Origin: Acidobacteriota bacterium
GTDB lineage: Bacteria > Acidobacteriota > Thermoanaerobaculia > Multivoradales > JAGPDF01
Direction: 5' to 3'
Length of the DNA stretch: 64,000 bases
Assembly (NCBI GenBank): GCA_014584695.1
Contig: JACTMI010000010.1
Coordinates: 62,001 to 126,000 of the forward strand
Shown: positions 43,643 to 52,990 of the stretch, piece by piece
Position numbering within the stretch: position 1 is the first letter of the stretch
Layout: every line of letters starts with the position of its first letter
Notes under the pieces: generated by a model
What the model saw: the letters and a program-made list of their open reading frames with translations, nothing else
Told to the model about the DNA's origin: nothing
Databases searched by the model: none
Translations under genes and position numbers: made by a program

Positions 43643-45853
43643 GTGGCACTGCGCGAAAAGTTCGAGCGCCGGCGCAAGGACGCCCGCTGGGTCGCCGCCG
43701 CTTACGGCGTGCTGCTGCTCCTGCTGACGGTCATCTACTACCTGGTGCAGCGCGGGCGCGACCTGCCCTCGATTCTGGTCACCAACCGGGTGCTGCTGTT
43801 CGTGCTGCGCAACGTCAACGCGCTGCTGATCCTGATCATCCTGTTCGTGCTCGCGCGCAACCTGCTCAAGCTCTGGCTCGAGCGGCGCTCCCGGGTGCTC
43901 GGCGCGCGCTTCAAGACCAAGCTGGTGGCGACCTACATCGGCCTCTCACTGGTGCCGGTGCTGATTCTCTTCTTCTACGCCAGCGAGCTGCTGCAAGGCG
44001 CCATCGACCGCTGGTTCTCGGGCTCGCTCCGCTCCGTGCTCGAGGGCGGCTACTCGATCGCGCAGTCGCTCCAGGAGGAGATCGCCGAGCGCAACGGCCG
44101 CGACGCGGCGCGCCTGGCGCGCGCGGTACCGGCCGCGGAGCTCGACACGCCGGAGCGGCGGGCCGCGGTGGTGCGGCGGCTGGCGGGCTGGCGGCTGGAG
44201 ATCGGCGCCGATTTCCTGGCCCTCTACGACGGCACCGAGTTCGTCCAGGCGGTGGTCGACCCGAGCTCCGGGCTGGAGGATCTTCCCGAGATCGCCCGCC
44301 CCTTCCTGCTCACCGCCGTCGACACCGGTCGGGCCACCCGCGTGGTCGTCCCCGCCGGCGGCCGCGGCCGGCTCATCCTCGCCGGCGCCACCGGCACCGC
44401 TCCTGGGGGCCGGTCCCGGCCGCTCGTCGTGGTCGGCACTCTGCTCGACCCGGTCACCGCGGCGCGCAGCGAGGATCTGATCCAGTCCTACCAGGCCTAC
44501 CGCCAGCTCGAGGTCCAGAAGAGCCAGTTCAAGGCCAGTTACCTGCTGATGTTCGTGCTGGTGACCCTGCTCATCCTGCTCGCCAGCTCGTGGATGGGCC
44601 TCTTCCTCGCCCGCCGCCTGATGACTCCCATCCAGGCCCTCGCCGAAGGGACGCGCCGGATCTCCTCGGGCGACCTCGACCATCGGATCGAGGTCGCCGC
44701 CGACGACGAGATGGCCGGCGTGGTCGACTCGTTCAACCTGATGACCGGCGAGCTGGCCCGCAACCGCGCGGTGATCGAGACCAAGCAAAGGGAGCTCGTC
44801 TCCGCCAACCGGACGCTCGCCGAGGAGCGCGCGCTGGTCGGCGCGATCCTCGAGAACCTGGCCGCCGGCGTGCTGGCGCTGGGCGCCGACGGGCGGGTCC
44901 TGGCGGCCAACGGCGCGGCGTTGCGCATGCTCCACCTGCGCGAGGCCGAGCTGGTCGGCCGTCCGATCGCCGAGGCCTGGGCCGACCCGGAGCGGACCCG
45001 CCTCGCCGCGCTGCTCGACGCTCCCGCGGGCTCCCCACCCGCGCAGGTGAGCCTGGTGCTCGGCGGCGAGCGCCGGACCTTCGAGGCCAAAGTCACCGAC
45101 CTGCCCGACGCCGGGGGCGGCTCGGCGGGGCGGGTGCTCGTCCTCGAGGACCTGACCGAGCTGATCCGCGCCCAGAAGCTCGCCACCTGGACCGAGGCCG
45201 CCCGCCGCATCGCGCACGAGATCAAGAACCCGCTGACCCCCATCCGCCTCGCCGCCGAGCGGCTGCGCGCGCGCCACCGCCAAGGGGGAGAGGGCCTCGA
45301 CGAGCTGGTCGAGCCGTCGGTCGACATCATCGTGCGCGAAGTGGGCAACATGCAGGGGCTGGTCGACGAGTTCTCGCGCTACGCCCGGATGCCGGGGCCG
45401 CAGCTGGCGGCGACGGCGCTCGACCGCGTCGTCACCGAGGTCCTGGCGCTCTACCGCGACGTCAAGCCGGGGGTCGAGGTCGCGGCTCGCGTCGGCGCGG
45501 AACTGGGCGAGGCCTGGGTCGATCCCGAGCAGATCCGCCGCGTGCTGATCAACCTGATCGACAACGCGGTCGAGGCGACCGAGGCGCCCGGGAAGATCGA
45601 GGTCGCCGCCGAGCGCCACGGCGAGTCGATCGAGCTCGCGGTCGCCGACACCGGCCGTGGCATCGCGCCGGAGGACCGCGACAAGCTGTTCCTCCCCTTC
45701 TTCTCACGCAAGGGGCGAGGCACCGGCATGGGCCTCGCGATCGTCCACCGGATCGTCTCCGACCACGCCGGCACGATCCGGGTCGAGGACAACCCGCCGC
45801 GGGGGACGATCTTCCGCGTCGAGCTGCCGGCCGGCGGCAGGAGCGGCGGGTGA
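43643..45853 (+). CDS. NtrY-like sensor histidine kinase
   Basis: This 736-residue kinase has two N-terminal membrane helices (about 17-35, 55-72), a third (about 95-115), a periplasmic region, another helix (about 300-322), HAMP (about 322-375), PAS (about 400-480), HisKA with RIAHEIKNPLTPIRLAAERL (His near 522) and HATPase with LINLIDNAVEAT, VADTGRGIAP and GRGTGMGLAIV. Its layout matches NtrY. No response regulator gene (NtrX) follows: the next gene is selB, which overlaps it by four bases. GTG 43643 is the start. Confidence 0.9.
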   Translation: MALREKFERRRKDARWVAAAYGVLLLLLTVIYYLVQRGRDLPSILVTNRVLLFVLRNVNALLILIILFVLARNLLKLWLERRSRVLGARFKTKLVATYIGLSLVPVLILFFYASELLQGAIDRWFSGSLRSVLEGGYSIAQSLQEEIAERNGRDAARLARAVPAAELDTPERRAAVVRRLAGWRLEIGADFLALYDGTEFVQAVVDPSSGLEDLPEIARPFLLTAVDTGRATRVVVPAGGRGRLILAGATGTAPGGRSRPLVVVGTLLDPVTAARSEDLIQSYQAYRQLEVQKSQFKASYLLMFVLVTLLILLASSWMGLFLARRLMTPIQALAEGTRRISSGDLDHRIEVAADDEMAGVVDSFNLMTGELARNRAVIETKQRELVSANRTLAEERALVGAILENLAAGVLALGADGRVLAANGAALRMLHLREAELVGRPIAEAWADPERTRLAALLDAPAGSPPAQVSLVLGGERRTFEAKVTDLPDAGGGSAGRVLVLEDLTELIRAQKLATWTEAARRIAHEIKNPLTPIRLAAERLRARHRQGGEGLDELVEPSVDIIVREVGNMQGLVDEFSRYARMPGPQLAATALDRVVTEVLALYRDVKPGVEVAARVGAELGEAWVDPEQIRRVLINLIDNAVEATEAPGKIEVAAERHGESIELAVADTGRGIAPEDRDKLFLPFFSRKGRGTGMGLAIVHRIVSDHAGTIRVEDNPPRGTIFRVELPAGGRSGG

Positions 45854-47790
45854 CCGTGACGGCCGGCGGGCCCCGGCTCGCCGTCGGCACCGCCGGGCAC
45901 GTCGACCACGGCAAGACCGCGCTGCTCGCGGCGCTCACCGGCATCGACTGCGACCGGCTGCCGGAGGAGAAGCGGCGTGGCATCACGCTCGACCTGGGCT
46001 TCGCGCACCTCGAGCGGGACGGGGTCGAGATCGGCTTCGTCGACGTTCCCGGCCACGTCGATTTCCTGCACAACGCCCTCGCCGGGCTGGGTGGCATTCG
46101 CCTGCTCCTCCTGGTCGTGGCGGCCGACGAAGGGGTGCGTCCGCAGACGCGCGAGCACCTGGCGATCGCCGAGTTGCTCGAGATTCCCGAGCTGATCGTC
46201 GTCCTGACCAAGCTCGACCTGGCGGGAGAAGAGCTCGCCGACCTGGTCGAGCTGGAGGTGGCCGAGCTGCTCGAGCCGACGCCGTTTCGCGGCGCCGCCG
46301 TGGTTCGCACCTCGAGCTCGACCGGCGCCGGCATCGAGCCGCTGGCGGCGGCGCTGGTGGCGCGCGCGCGGGCGCTCGGCTCCCCGCCGGCCGACGGCCC
46401 GGCCCGCCTGCCGGTCGATCGCGCCTTCCAGCTCACCGGCAAGGGGCTGATCGTGACCGGCACGCTGGCGAGCGGGCGCATCGCCCCCGGCGACACGCTG
46501 GAGCTCGCGCCGGCCGGCGTCGCGGCGCGGGTCCGCGCGGTGGAGGTCCACGGCCATTCGCGCGAGCTGGCGGCGGCTGGACAGCGGACGGCGCTCCAGC
46601 TCGCCGGCGTCGAGCTGGCGCAGGTCGCCCGCGGCGACGAGCTCGTCGTGCCCGGCTCGCTCGGCGCCAGCCGGCGCCCGCTCGCGCGGCTGCGCTGGCT
46701 CGCCGGCGCACCGCCGCTCGAAGGGGCGCTGGCGGTGCGTCTCCACCTGCTCGCCGCCGAGCGCCTGGCCACGGCCCGCGCGCTCGAGCCGGCTCGTCTC
46801 GAGGGCGGGCAGTCGGGGCTGGTGGAGCTGCGCCTCGACCGGCCGCTCGCGGTGGCGCGGGGGGACCGGCTGATCCTGCGCCGGCTGACGCCGGCCGCCA
46901 CCCTGGGCGGCGGCAGCGTGCTCGACCCCGGCTTCCGGCGACCTCGCGGCGCGGCCCTCGGCGCCGCCCTCGCCGCGCTCGCCGGCACCACCGAGCAGGC
47001 CCTGGTCCACTGGTGCGATCTCGCCGCCGAGCGCGGCGCGAGCGCGGCGGAGCTCGCCCCCCGGCTCGCCGAGCGCGAGACGCGAACCGAGCAGCGTCTG
47101 GCGGCGCTCGCCGCCGAAGGATTGCTGGTCGCCGACGCCGAGGGCCGCGCCGGTCGCCGCTACTTCGCCCCCCGGCGACTCGTCCAGCTCGAGCGCCGGC
47201 TCGCGGAGCTCTTCGCGGCGACTTTCGGCGCCGATCGGATGGCGGACGGCATGTCCCGGGCCGAGGCGGTCCGTCGCCTGCTGCCCCGGCGCGCGCTCGG
47301 CCAGGCCGATTTTCACCTGGCGTGGCTCGCGCGGCGGGGAGTGGTCGAGCTCGACGGCGACCAGATCCGCCCCCCGGGCCGCCGGGCCGAGCTCTCCGGC
47401 ACCGAGACCGGGCTCGCCGCCGCGATTCTCGGCTGCTACGAGAGCGCGGGGCTCGAGGGTCCTTCCCCCGCCGAGGTCGCGCGCCGATTGGCCGCCAAGC
47501 CCGCGATCGTCGACGGCCTGGTGCAGCATTTGATTCGCCGCGGCCGGCTGGTTCGTCTGCCCGGCGGCCTGGTCGCCGCCGCGGCGGTCGCGCTGCGACT
47601 CGAAGCCGATCTGCTCACGACCGGCTGGGAGCGCTTCGACGTCCCCCGCTTCAAGGAGCGCTTCGCTCTGTCGCGCAAATGGGCCATCCCTTGGCTCGAG
47701 CATCTCGACGGTCTCGGCGTCACCCGCCGGGCCGGCAACGAACGCGTCTTGCTCCGCCGTCCGCCCCCGGCCGCGCATCCGGGCGGCTGA
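45850..47790 (+). CDS. selB: Selenocysteine-specific elongation factor
   Basis: SelB is a GTPase that brings selenocysteyl-tRNA to UGA codons marked by a SECIS hairpin. The 646-residue protein has the G1 motif GTAGHVDHGKTALL, switch KRRGITLDLGFAHL, G3 DVPGH, TKLD and SSSTGAGI, domain II with FQLTGKGLIVTGTLASGRI, and the C-terminal winged-helix repeats (about 380-646) that bind SECIS RNA. It ends with SRKWAIPWLEHLDGLGVTRRAGNERVL, the family's last wing. GTG 45850 overlaps the kinase stop. With selD in the window it shows an active selenocysteine pathway; selA and the tRNA gene are not here. Confidence 0.96.
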   Translation: MTVTAGGPRLAVGTAGHVDHGKTALLAALTGIDCDRLPEEKRRGITLDLGFAHLERDGVEIGFVDVPGHVDFLHNALAGLGGIRLLLLVVAADEGVRPQTREHLAIAELLEIPELIVVLTKLDLAGEELADLVELEVAELLEPTPFRGAAVVRTSSSTGAGIEPLAAALVARARALGSPPADGPARLPVDRAFQLTGKGLIVTGTLASGRIAPGDTLELAPAGVAARVRAVEVHGHSRELAAAGQRTALQLAGVELAQVARGDELVVPGSLGASRRPLARLRWLAGAPPLEGALAVRLHLLAAERLATARALEPARLEGGQSGLVELRLDRPLAVARGDRLILRRLTPAATLGGGSVLDPGFRRPRGAALGAALAALAGTTEQALVHWCDLAAERGASAAELAPRLAERETRTEQRLAALAAEGLLVADAEGRAGRRYFAPRRLVQLERRLAELFAATFGADRMADGMSRAEAVRRLLPRRALGQADFHLAWLARRGVVELDGDQIRPPGRRAELSGTETGLAAAILGCYESAGLEGPSPAEVARRLAAKPAIVDGLVQHLIRRGRLVRLPGGLVAAAAVALRLEADLLTTGWERFDVPRFKERFALSRKWAIPWLEHLDGLGVTRRAGNERVLLRRPPPAAHPGG

Positions 47791-47807
47791 AGCCCGATCC
47801 GGACCTC

Positions 47808-47842
47808 GGGACGCCGTGGGACGAAATTCCCGCGGCCGTCCC
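47808..47842 (+). terminator. Long hairpin after selB, possible terminator
   Basis: GGGACG-CCGTGGGA (47808-47821) can pair with TCCCGCGG-C-CGTCCC (47828-47842) around a six-base CGAAAT loop, with one bulge and one G-T wobble. It starts 18 bases after the selB stop. No T run follows. A tRNA fold was looked for here and not found. Confidence 0.4.
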
Positions 47843-48007
47843 TCGGTATGACCCGAGACTCACCAGCAACTCCTGAGGATAGACCACTTGCGGCCGCCAT
47901 CCCGAAACCGGGACAGCGGGGTCGGCTGGCACCAGGCTGGCTTTCCCTGCCCGGAGCTGCACGTGAACCCGGCGGGAAGCCCCCGCCATCTCGGACGGAG
48001 GTGAGAG

Positions 48008-50902
48008 ATGAATCGACGATTTTCGTTGAGTTGGATCGCCCTGGCGCTCGCGTTCGCCACCGCGACCGCGGGCTTCGCCCAGGGGGTCCAGAGCGCCACG
48101 CTGATCGGCACGGTGACTTCGGCGGACGGCGATCCGCTGCCCGGCGTCAGCGTGACGGTGACCTCGCCGGCCCTGATCGGCGAGCGGACCACCTTCTCCG
48201 GCTCGAACGGCGACTACATCATCAAGAGCCTGCCCCCCGGCAGCTACGTCGTCCGCTTCGCGCTCGAGGGGATGAAGTCGGTCGAGCGCACCGCGACGCT
48301 CTCGCTCGGCGGCACCACCCGCTCGGACGCGGCGCTCGACCTTTCCGCCGCGGAGGAGACGATCCAGGTGGTCGGTGAAGCGCCGTCCGCGCTCGAGACC
48401 ACCACGGTGGGGGCCAATTTCAAGGCCAGCGAAGTCTCGAAGCTGCCCATGGGCCGCACGCTTTCCGACATCGCCGCCTTCGCGCCCGGCCTGACGGCGA
48501 ACACGCCGAACGTCGGCCAGGTGACGATCTCGGGTGGCTTCGCTTACGACAACGTGTTCCTCGTCAACGGCGTCGACGTCAACGACAACCTCTTCGGCAC
48601 GCCGCACAACCTCTTCATCGAGGACGCCATCGCCGAGACCCAGGTCTTGACCTCGGGCATCTCGGCCGAGTACGGCCGCTTCTCGGGCGGTGTCATCAAC
48701 ACCATCACCAAGAGCGGTGGCAACCAGTTCTCGGGCTCGCTGCGCGCCGACTTCACCAAGCCCGAGTGGCGTGACGAGACGCCGTTCGAGAAGGAGCGCG
48801 GCCTCGAGCGCGAGGGCGACCTGTCGAAGTTCTACCAGGCGACCCTCGGCGGCCCGATCCTGCGCGACCGGATCTGGTTCTTCGCCGCCGCGCGCGACGA
48901 GAAGTCGGACACCGCCAACACCTTCGCCGTCACCGGCATCCCCTACAACCTGGGGGTCGAGAACGAGCGCCTCGAACTCAAGCTGACCGGCAACCTGACG
49001 CCGAGCCATTCGCTCCAGGCCTCTTACACCGACAACCCGACCAATCAGAGCAACCGGCCGGCGTTCGCCTTCTCGATCGATCCGCGGGTGACGGTGAACC
49101 GCACGCTGCCGAACGAGCTCAAGGTGGCCAGCTACAGCGGCGTCCTCACCAACAGCCTGTTCGCCGAGGCGCGCTGGTCGGAGAAGACCTTCGGCTTCCG
49201 CGGCACCGGCGGCACGTCGACCGACATCGTCAACTCGCCCTTCCTCGCCCGCGGCGCCACCCCGGGCATTCCGGTCAACTCCCACTACAACGCCCCCTAC
49301 TTCGACTCGAACGACCCCGAGAACCGCAACAACGAGCAGCTCGCGGCCTCGCTGTCCTACTTCCTCACCTCGCCCGTGCTCGGCAGCCACGACATCAAGC
49401 TCGGCTGGGAGGGTTACACTTCGAGCCGCGTCGGCGGTAACTCGCAGACCTCCACCGGCTTCGTCTTCATCGTCGATCCGGTCGCCGTCGGCGGCGTGCC
49501 GCAGCTCGACGCCCAGGGGCGCTACATCCCGAACTTCGTCCCCGGCGTCAGCCTGCTCAACGAGTGGATCCCGACCCGCGGCGCCACCATCGACATCGAG
49601 ACCGACTCGTACTTCCTCAACGACCGCTGGAACCTGAACGCCAACTGGACGTTCAACCTCGGCGTTCGCTACGAGCAGGTGCGCAGCAGCGCCAGCGGCG
49701 GCATCGCGACGCTCGACACCGACACCCTGGTGCCGCGCCTCGGCGTCTCCTTCGACCCGCAAGGCAACGGCAAGTACAAGATCGACGCCACCTACGCCCA
49801 GTACGCCGGCAAGTACAGCGAGGCGCAGTTCGGCCGCAACACCGCGGTCGGCAACCCGACCCAGATCCAGCGCCAATACACCGGCCCGGCCGGCCAGGGG
49901 GTGGACTTCGCTCCCGGCTTCAACCTGGCCAACTGGGGCGTGATCACCGGCATCAACGTGCCCACCGGCAACGTCGCCTTCGGCGACGACCTGTCCTCGC
50001 CGACCACCAACGAGATCACCTTGGCGCTCGGCATGGAGCTGCCCAAGGGGGGCTACGCCAAGCTGATCTACACCGACCGTGAGGTCGAGGACTTCATCGA
50101 GGACTTCGTCCGCTTCGAGGACGGGCGGGTCAACGTCACGCTCGCGGGGGTGACGCGCACCCTCGATCTCCGCATCTACGAGAACAGCGATCTGCCGAGC
50201 CGGGAGTACCAGGGGCTGCAGTTCCAGGGGCGCTACCGTCCGCTCGCGAACCTGACCGTCGACCTCGGCTGGACGTACCAGATCAAGAACGAGGGGGACT
50301 TCGAGGGCGAGGGGGTCAACACGCCGGCGATCGGCACGTTCATCGGCGACTTCCCCGAGCTGCTGGTGCGCGAGCGGGTCGAGCCCACGGGCCGGCTCAA
50401 CGACTTCCAGGAGCACAAGATCCGTCTCGCCGGCATCTACGGACTCGAGCTCGGCCGCGCCGGCAGCGTCGACCTGGGTCTGGTCTGGCGCTACGACTCG
50501 GCCACCACCTTCAGCTACTTCGCCTCGGCGGTGCCCCTGTCGGCGCAGCAGATCGCGCGCAACCCCGGCTACGCCATCCGGCCGACGACCCAGACGCTCT
50601 ACTTCGGCGAGCGCGGCGCGGGCGAGTTCAACGACACCAGTCTGTTCGACTTCGCGGCCACCTACCGGATCCCGATCTGGCGCTCGGTCGAGCCCTGGGT
50701 CCGTTTCCAGGTCAACAACCTCCTCAATGACGACACTCTGATCACCTTCAACACCACGGTGACGCCGAACAACGCCGGTCCGCGCGACGCCGATGGGCTG
50801 CCCACCGAATTCGTCCGCGGCCCGAACTTCGGCCGCGCCACCTCGGCGGTCAATCACGTCATCCCGCGCGAGTACTTCCTCGCGGCCGGCATCCGCTTCT
50901 GA
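48008..50902 (+). CDS. TonB-dependent receptor with carboxypeptidase-like N-domain (paralog 1)
   Basis: This 964-residue outer-membrane receptor has a signal peptide (RFSLSWIALALAFATATAGFAQ), a carboxypeptidase-D regulatory-like domain (about 28-110, with GDPLPGVSVTVTSPALIGE and LPPGSYVVRFALEGM), a plug (about 125-230, GGFAYDNVFLVNGVDVND) and a barrel ending in YFLAAGIRF. This architecture imports large nutrients such as peptides or glycans with TonB. It has two close paralogs at 53.4 and 56.8 kb. ACGGAGGTGAG stands seven bases before the ATG, and an intrinsic terminator follows. The ligand is unknown. Confidence 0.9.
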   Translation: MNRRFSLSWIALALAFATATAGFAQGVQSATLIGTVTSADGDPLPGVSVTVTSPALIGERTTFSGSNGDYIIKSLPPGSYVVRFALEGMKSVERTATLSLGGTTRSDAALDLSAAEETIQVVGEAPSALETTTVGANFKASEVSKLPMGRTLSDIAAFAPGLTANTPNVGQVTISGGFAYDNVFLVNGVDVNDNLFGTPHNLFIEDAIAETQVLTSGISAEYGRFSGGVINTITKSGGNQFSGSLRADFTKPEWRDETPFEKERGLEREGDLSKFYQATLGGPILRDRIWFFAAARDEKSDTANTFAVTGIPYNLGVENERLELKLTGNLTPSHSLQASYTDNPTNQSNRPAFAFSIDPRVTVNRTLPNELKVASYSGVLTNSLFAEARWSEKTFGFRGTGGTSTDIVNSPFLARGATPGIPVNSHYNAPYFDSNDPENRNNEQLAASLSYFLTSPVLGSHDIKLGWEGYTSSRVGGNSQTSTGFVFIVDPVAVGGVPQLDAQGRYIPNFVPGVSLLNEWIPTRGATIDIETDSYFLNDRWNLNANWTFNLGVRYEQVRSSASGGIATLDTDTLVPRLGVSFDPQGNGKYKIDATYAQYAGKYSEAQFGRNTAVGNPTQIQRQYTGPAGQGVDFAPGFNLANWGVITGINVPTGNVAFGDDLSSPTTNEITLALGMELPKGGYAKLIYTDREVEDFIEDFVRFEDGRVNVTLAGVTRTLDLRIYENSDLPSREYQGLQFQGRYRPLANLTVDLGWTYQIKNEGDFEGEGVNTPAIGTFIGDFPELLVRERVEPTGRLNDFQEHKIRLAGIYGLELGRAGSVDLGLVWRYDSATTFSYFASAVPLSAQQIARNPGYAIRPTTQTLYFGERGAGEFNDTSLFDFAATYRIPIWRSVEPWVRFQVNNLLNDDTLITFNTTVTPNNAGPRDADGLPTEFVRGPNFGRATSAVNHVIPREYFLAAGIRF

Positions 50903-50928
50903 CCCTCCGCTGCAACTGGCGGTACTCG

Positions 50929-50950
50929 AGGGGCGGCTCCGGCCGCCCCT
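50929..50950 (+). terminator. Rho-independent terminator after the TonB receptor gene
   Basis: AGGGGCGG (50929-50936) pairs perfectly with CCGCCCCT (50943-50950) around CTCCGG and is followed by TTGCTTTG. It lies 27 bases after the receptor stop. The rest of 50951-51188 shows no gene or recognisable element. Confidence 0.7.
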
Positions 50951-51188
50951 TTGCTTTGCCGGCGCTCCACCCGCGGGGCAGACCCGCGCCGGTGGAAGCC
51001 CGGATCCAGAAGAAGGGACCGGAGAAGGGCAAGAAGCTCGCCGTCCAGAGCGCGCACACCGACAATAGCGAGCGACCGCGCGTGAGGGCCCGATGCCGCC
51101 CGTCTCTCTGGTCTCTGCTTTCGGGCTCGACCGCGAGGGGTGGGCGCAAGGCCCCTGCTCGGCCGCGACCGGGACGGGCGACTCCGGG

Positions 51189-51554
51189 CTACGGGACCCT
51201 CGCCGGGGCGATCGGCGTCACGGCGTCGGCGTCGGTCTCGCCGGTGCGGATGCGGACGACGCGCTCGACCGGCAGGACGAAGATCTTGCCGTCGCCGACC
51301 TCGCCGGTGCGGGCGGCGCCGACGATCGCCGCGACCGTGACGTCGACGAACGGCTCCGAGACGCCGATCTCCAGCCGCACCTTCTCGACCAGCTCCATCT
51401 TGACCGTCGTGCCGCGGTAGGTCTCGACCGCTTCGAGCTCGCCGCCGTGCCCCTGCACGCGGGAGATCGAGAGGCCGGTGACCTGGGCGCGGAAGAGGGC
51501 CTCGAGGACGTCGGAGAGCCGCTCCGGGCGGACGATGGCGGTGACCAGCTTCAT
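51189..51554 (-). CDS. glnK: P-II nitrogen regulatory protein, Tyr51 replaced
   Basis: P-II proteins sense ATP/ADP and 2-oxoglutarate and gate the AmtB ammonium channel. The 121 residues show MKLVTAIVRPERLSDVLEAL, the T-loop VETYRGTTVKMELVEKVRLEI, and the C-terminal signature GDGKIFVLPVERVVRIRTGE. In the T-loop, the residue equivalent to Tyr51, the uridylylation site, is valine, so control by GlnD at that tyrosine is not possible. It follows amtB by three bases, with GGAGG before its ATG; the amtB-glnK pair is a classic arrangement, here with amtB first. Confidence 0.92.
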   Translation of the reverse strand: MKLVTAIVRPERLSDVLEALFRAQVTGLSISRVQGHGGELEAVETYRGTTVKMELVEKVRLEIGVSEPFVDVTVAAIVGAARTGEVGDGKIFVLPVERVVRIRTGETDADAVTPIAPARVP

Positions 51555-51557
51555 GGC

Positions 51558-52880
51558 TCAGCCTCCTGCCGGCGCACCCAAGGGGCGCGGTTCCGGCGCG
51601 AGCGAAGGGGTGGAGCGCGGCGGCGCCGGCGACGGGCCGTCGAAGACCAGGATCGCCCCTTCGCCGGTGCCGTAGGCCTCCTCGCCGTGGAGCTCGACGT
51701 CGAGCCCGCGGCCCTGGAGGCGCGCATCGGCCCGCAGCGGTACCGCCCGCGCGAGCAGGTGGAGCAAAGCGAAGGTGGCGCCGCCGGAGTAGAGGCCGGT
51801 GGCGGCGACCGCCAGCGCCTGCTTGCCCAGCAGCGCTACGTTGCCTTCGAGCCAGCCGGCGGTGCCGCCCCAGGCGGCGCTCGCGAAGACGCCCGTCAGC
51901 AGCGCCCCGGTCAGGCCGCCGAGACCGTGGGCCGCGACCACGTCGAGCGAGTCGTCGAGGCGGGTGCGGGCCCGGAAGAGGATGCCGTAGTAGGACGGGA
52001 GCGCGGCGAGCGCGCCCAGCGCGAGCGCGGCGAGCGGCGGCACGAAACCCGCCGCCGGGGTGATCGCGACCAGGCCGACCACGGCGCCGGTCGCCGCGCC
52101 GACGGCGGTGACCCGCCGGGTGCGGAGGCGGTCGAGCGCCATCCAGACCGCCAGCGTGGCGGTGGGGGCGAGCAGGGTGTTGGCGAAAGCCAGGACCGCC
52201 GAGGCGTTGGCGGCCAGGGCACTGCCGGCGTTGAACCCGAACCAGCCGAACCAGAGCAGCGCCGCGCCCAGCAGCACGAACGGGACGTTGTGCGGCAGCA
52301 GCGCCTGCCGGCCGTAGTCGCGGCGCGGGCCGAGCACCAGCGCGGCGACCAGCGCCGCCGCCGCCGCGTTGACGTGCACCACCGCGCCGCCGGCGAAATC
52401 CAGGGCACCCAGCTCGGCCAACCAGCCACCCCCCCAGACCCAGTGGCAGACCGGGGCGTAGACGACGAGGGTCCAGAGCACCGCGAAGGCGACGAAGGGC
52501 CCGAAGCGCATCCGCTCGACCACGGCGCCCGAGATCAGCGCCGCGGTGACGATGGCGAAGGTCCCCTGGTAGACGAAGAACAGCAGGTGCGGAATCGACC
52601 CCTTGGCCTCGACGCCGACCCCGGTGAGCAGGGCGAAGTCGAAGCCGCCCACCCAGCCGTTCCCCGGGCCAAAGGCCAGCGAGTAGCCGAGCAGCGCCCA
52701 GGTGAGCCCCACCGCGGCGATCGCCGCGAAGCTCATCATCATGGTGTTGAGCGCGTTCTTGGCCCGCACCAAGCCGCCGTAGAAGAAGGCGAGACCGGGG
52801 GTCATCAGCAGGACCAGCGCCGCCGCCACCAGCATCCACGCGGTGTCGGCGGCGACGATCGGCGAAGCGGTCGGCTCCAT
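51558..52880 (-). CDS. amtB: Ammonium transporter AmtB
   Basis: AmtB conducts ammonia across the inner membrane. The 440-residue protein has about eleven membrane helices and family motifs DTAWMLVAAALVLLMTPGLAFFYGG near the start, YAPVCHWVWGGGWL, DFAGGAVVHVNAAAAALVAALVLG (with pore His) and DDSLDVVAAHGLGGLTGALLTG (second pore His). It ends with a proline-rich tail of about 30 residues after the region where P-II docks. ATG 52880 is chosen because GGAGGAG lies seven bases upstream; an ATG 18 codons earlier would add no transporter sequence. Confidence 0.94.
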   Translation of the reverse strand: MEPTASPIVAADTAWMLVAAALVLLMTPGLAFFYGGLVRAKNALNTMMMSFAAIAAVGLTWALLGYSLAFGPGNGWVGGFDFALLTGVGVEAKGSIPHLLFFVYQGTFAIVTAALISGAVVERMRFGPFVAFAVLWTLVVYAPVCHWVWGGGWLAELGALDFAGGAVVHVNAAAAALVAALVLGPRRDYGRQALLPHNVPFVLLGAALLWFGWFGFNAGSALAANASAVLAFANTLLAPTATLAVWMALDRLRTRRVTAVGAATGAVVGLVAITPAAGFVPPLAALALGALAALPSYYGILFRARTRLDDSLDVVAAHGLGGLTGALLTGVFASAAWGGTAGWLEGNVALLGKQALAVAATGLYSGGATFALLHLLARAVPLRADARLQGRGLDVELHGEEAYGTGEGAILVFDGPSPAPPRSTPSLAPEPRPLGAPAGG

Positions 52881-52905
52881 CGGCGAGCTCCTCCAGAAGG
52901 AGCGC

Positions 52906-52934
52906 AGTGTGGCGCCATCTGGCATAACTGTCAA
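52906..52934 (-). promoter_or_regulatory. Candidate amtB promoter
   Basis: On the minus strand a perfect TTGACA (52934-52929) is followed after 17 bases by CACACT, a poor -10. Transcription would start near 52899 with a leader of about 20 bases. The adjacent AT-rich stretch could supply an UP element or activator site. Confidence 0.4.
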
Positions 52935-52990
52935 TAGATTTAAATTAGAAGTTGCATAAACAATATTAAATACATTCTAATTAAGTATTA
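52921..52990. promoter_or_regulatory. AT-rich island upstream of amtB
   Basis: These 70 bases are roughly three-quarters A+T in an otherwise very GC-rich window. They include ATTTAAAT (a palindrome), and AATAC-N11-GTATT on the minus strand. Position directly upstream of the amtB -35 box suggests an UP element or binding site for a nitrogen regulator. Confidence 0.5.

Noticed and set aside
47791-48007. The selenocysteine tRNA gene near selB
   Set aside because: The hairpin at 47808-47842 cannot be extended to a tRNA with an acceptor stem, T-arm GTTCGA-type loop or UCA anticodon.
50859-51149. A minus-strand gene between the TonB receptor and glnK
   Set aside because: The frame overlaps the receptor's 3' end and its terminator, and has no ribosome site or recognisable sequence.
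52905-52918. A sigma-54 promoter for amtB
   Set aside because: TGGCGCCACACTGC on the minus strand has the GG and GC elements one base too close (11 instead of 12), and a TTGACA box is nearby.
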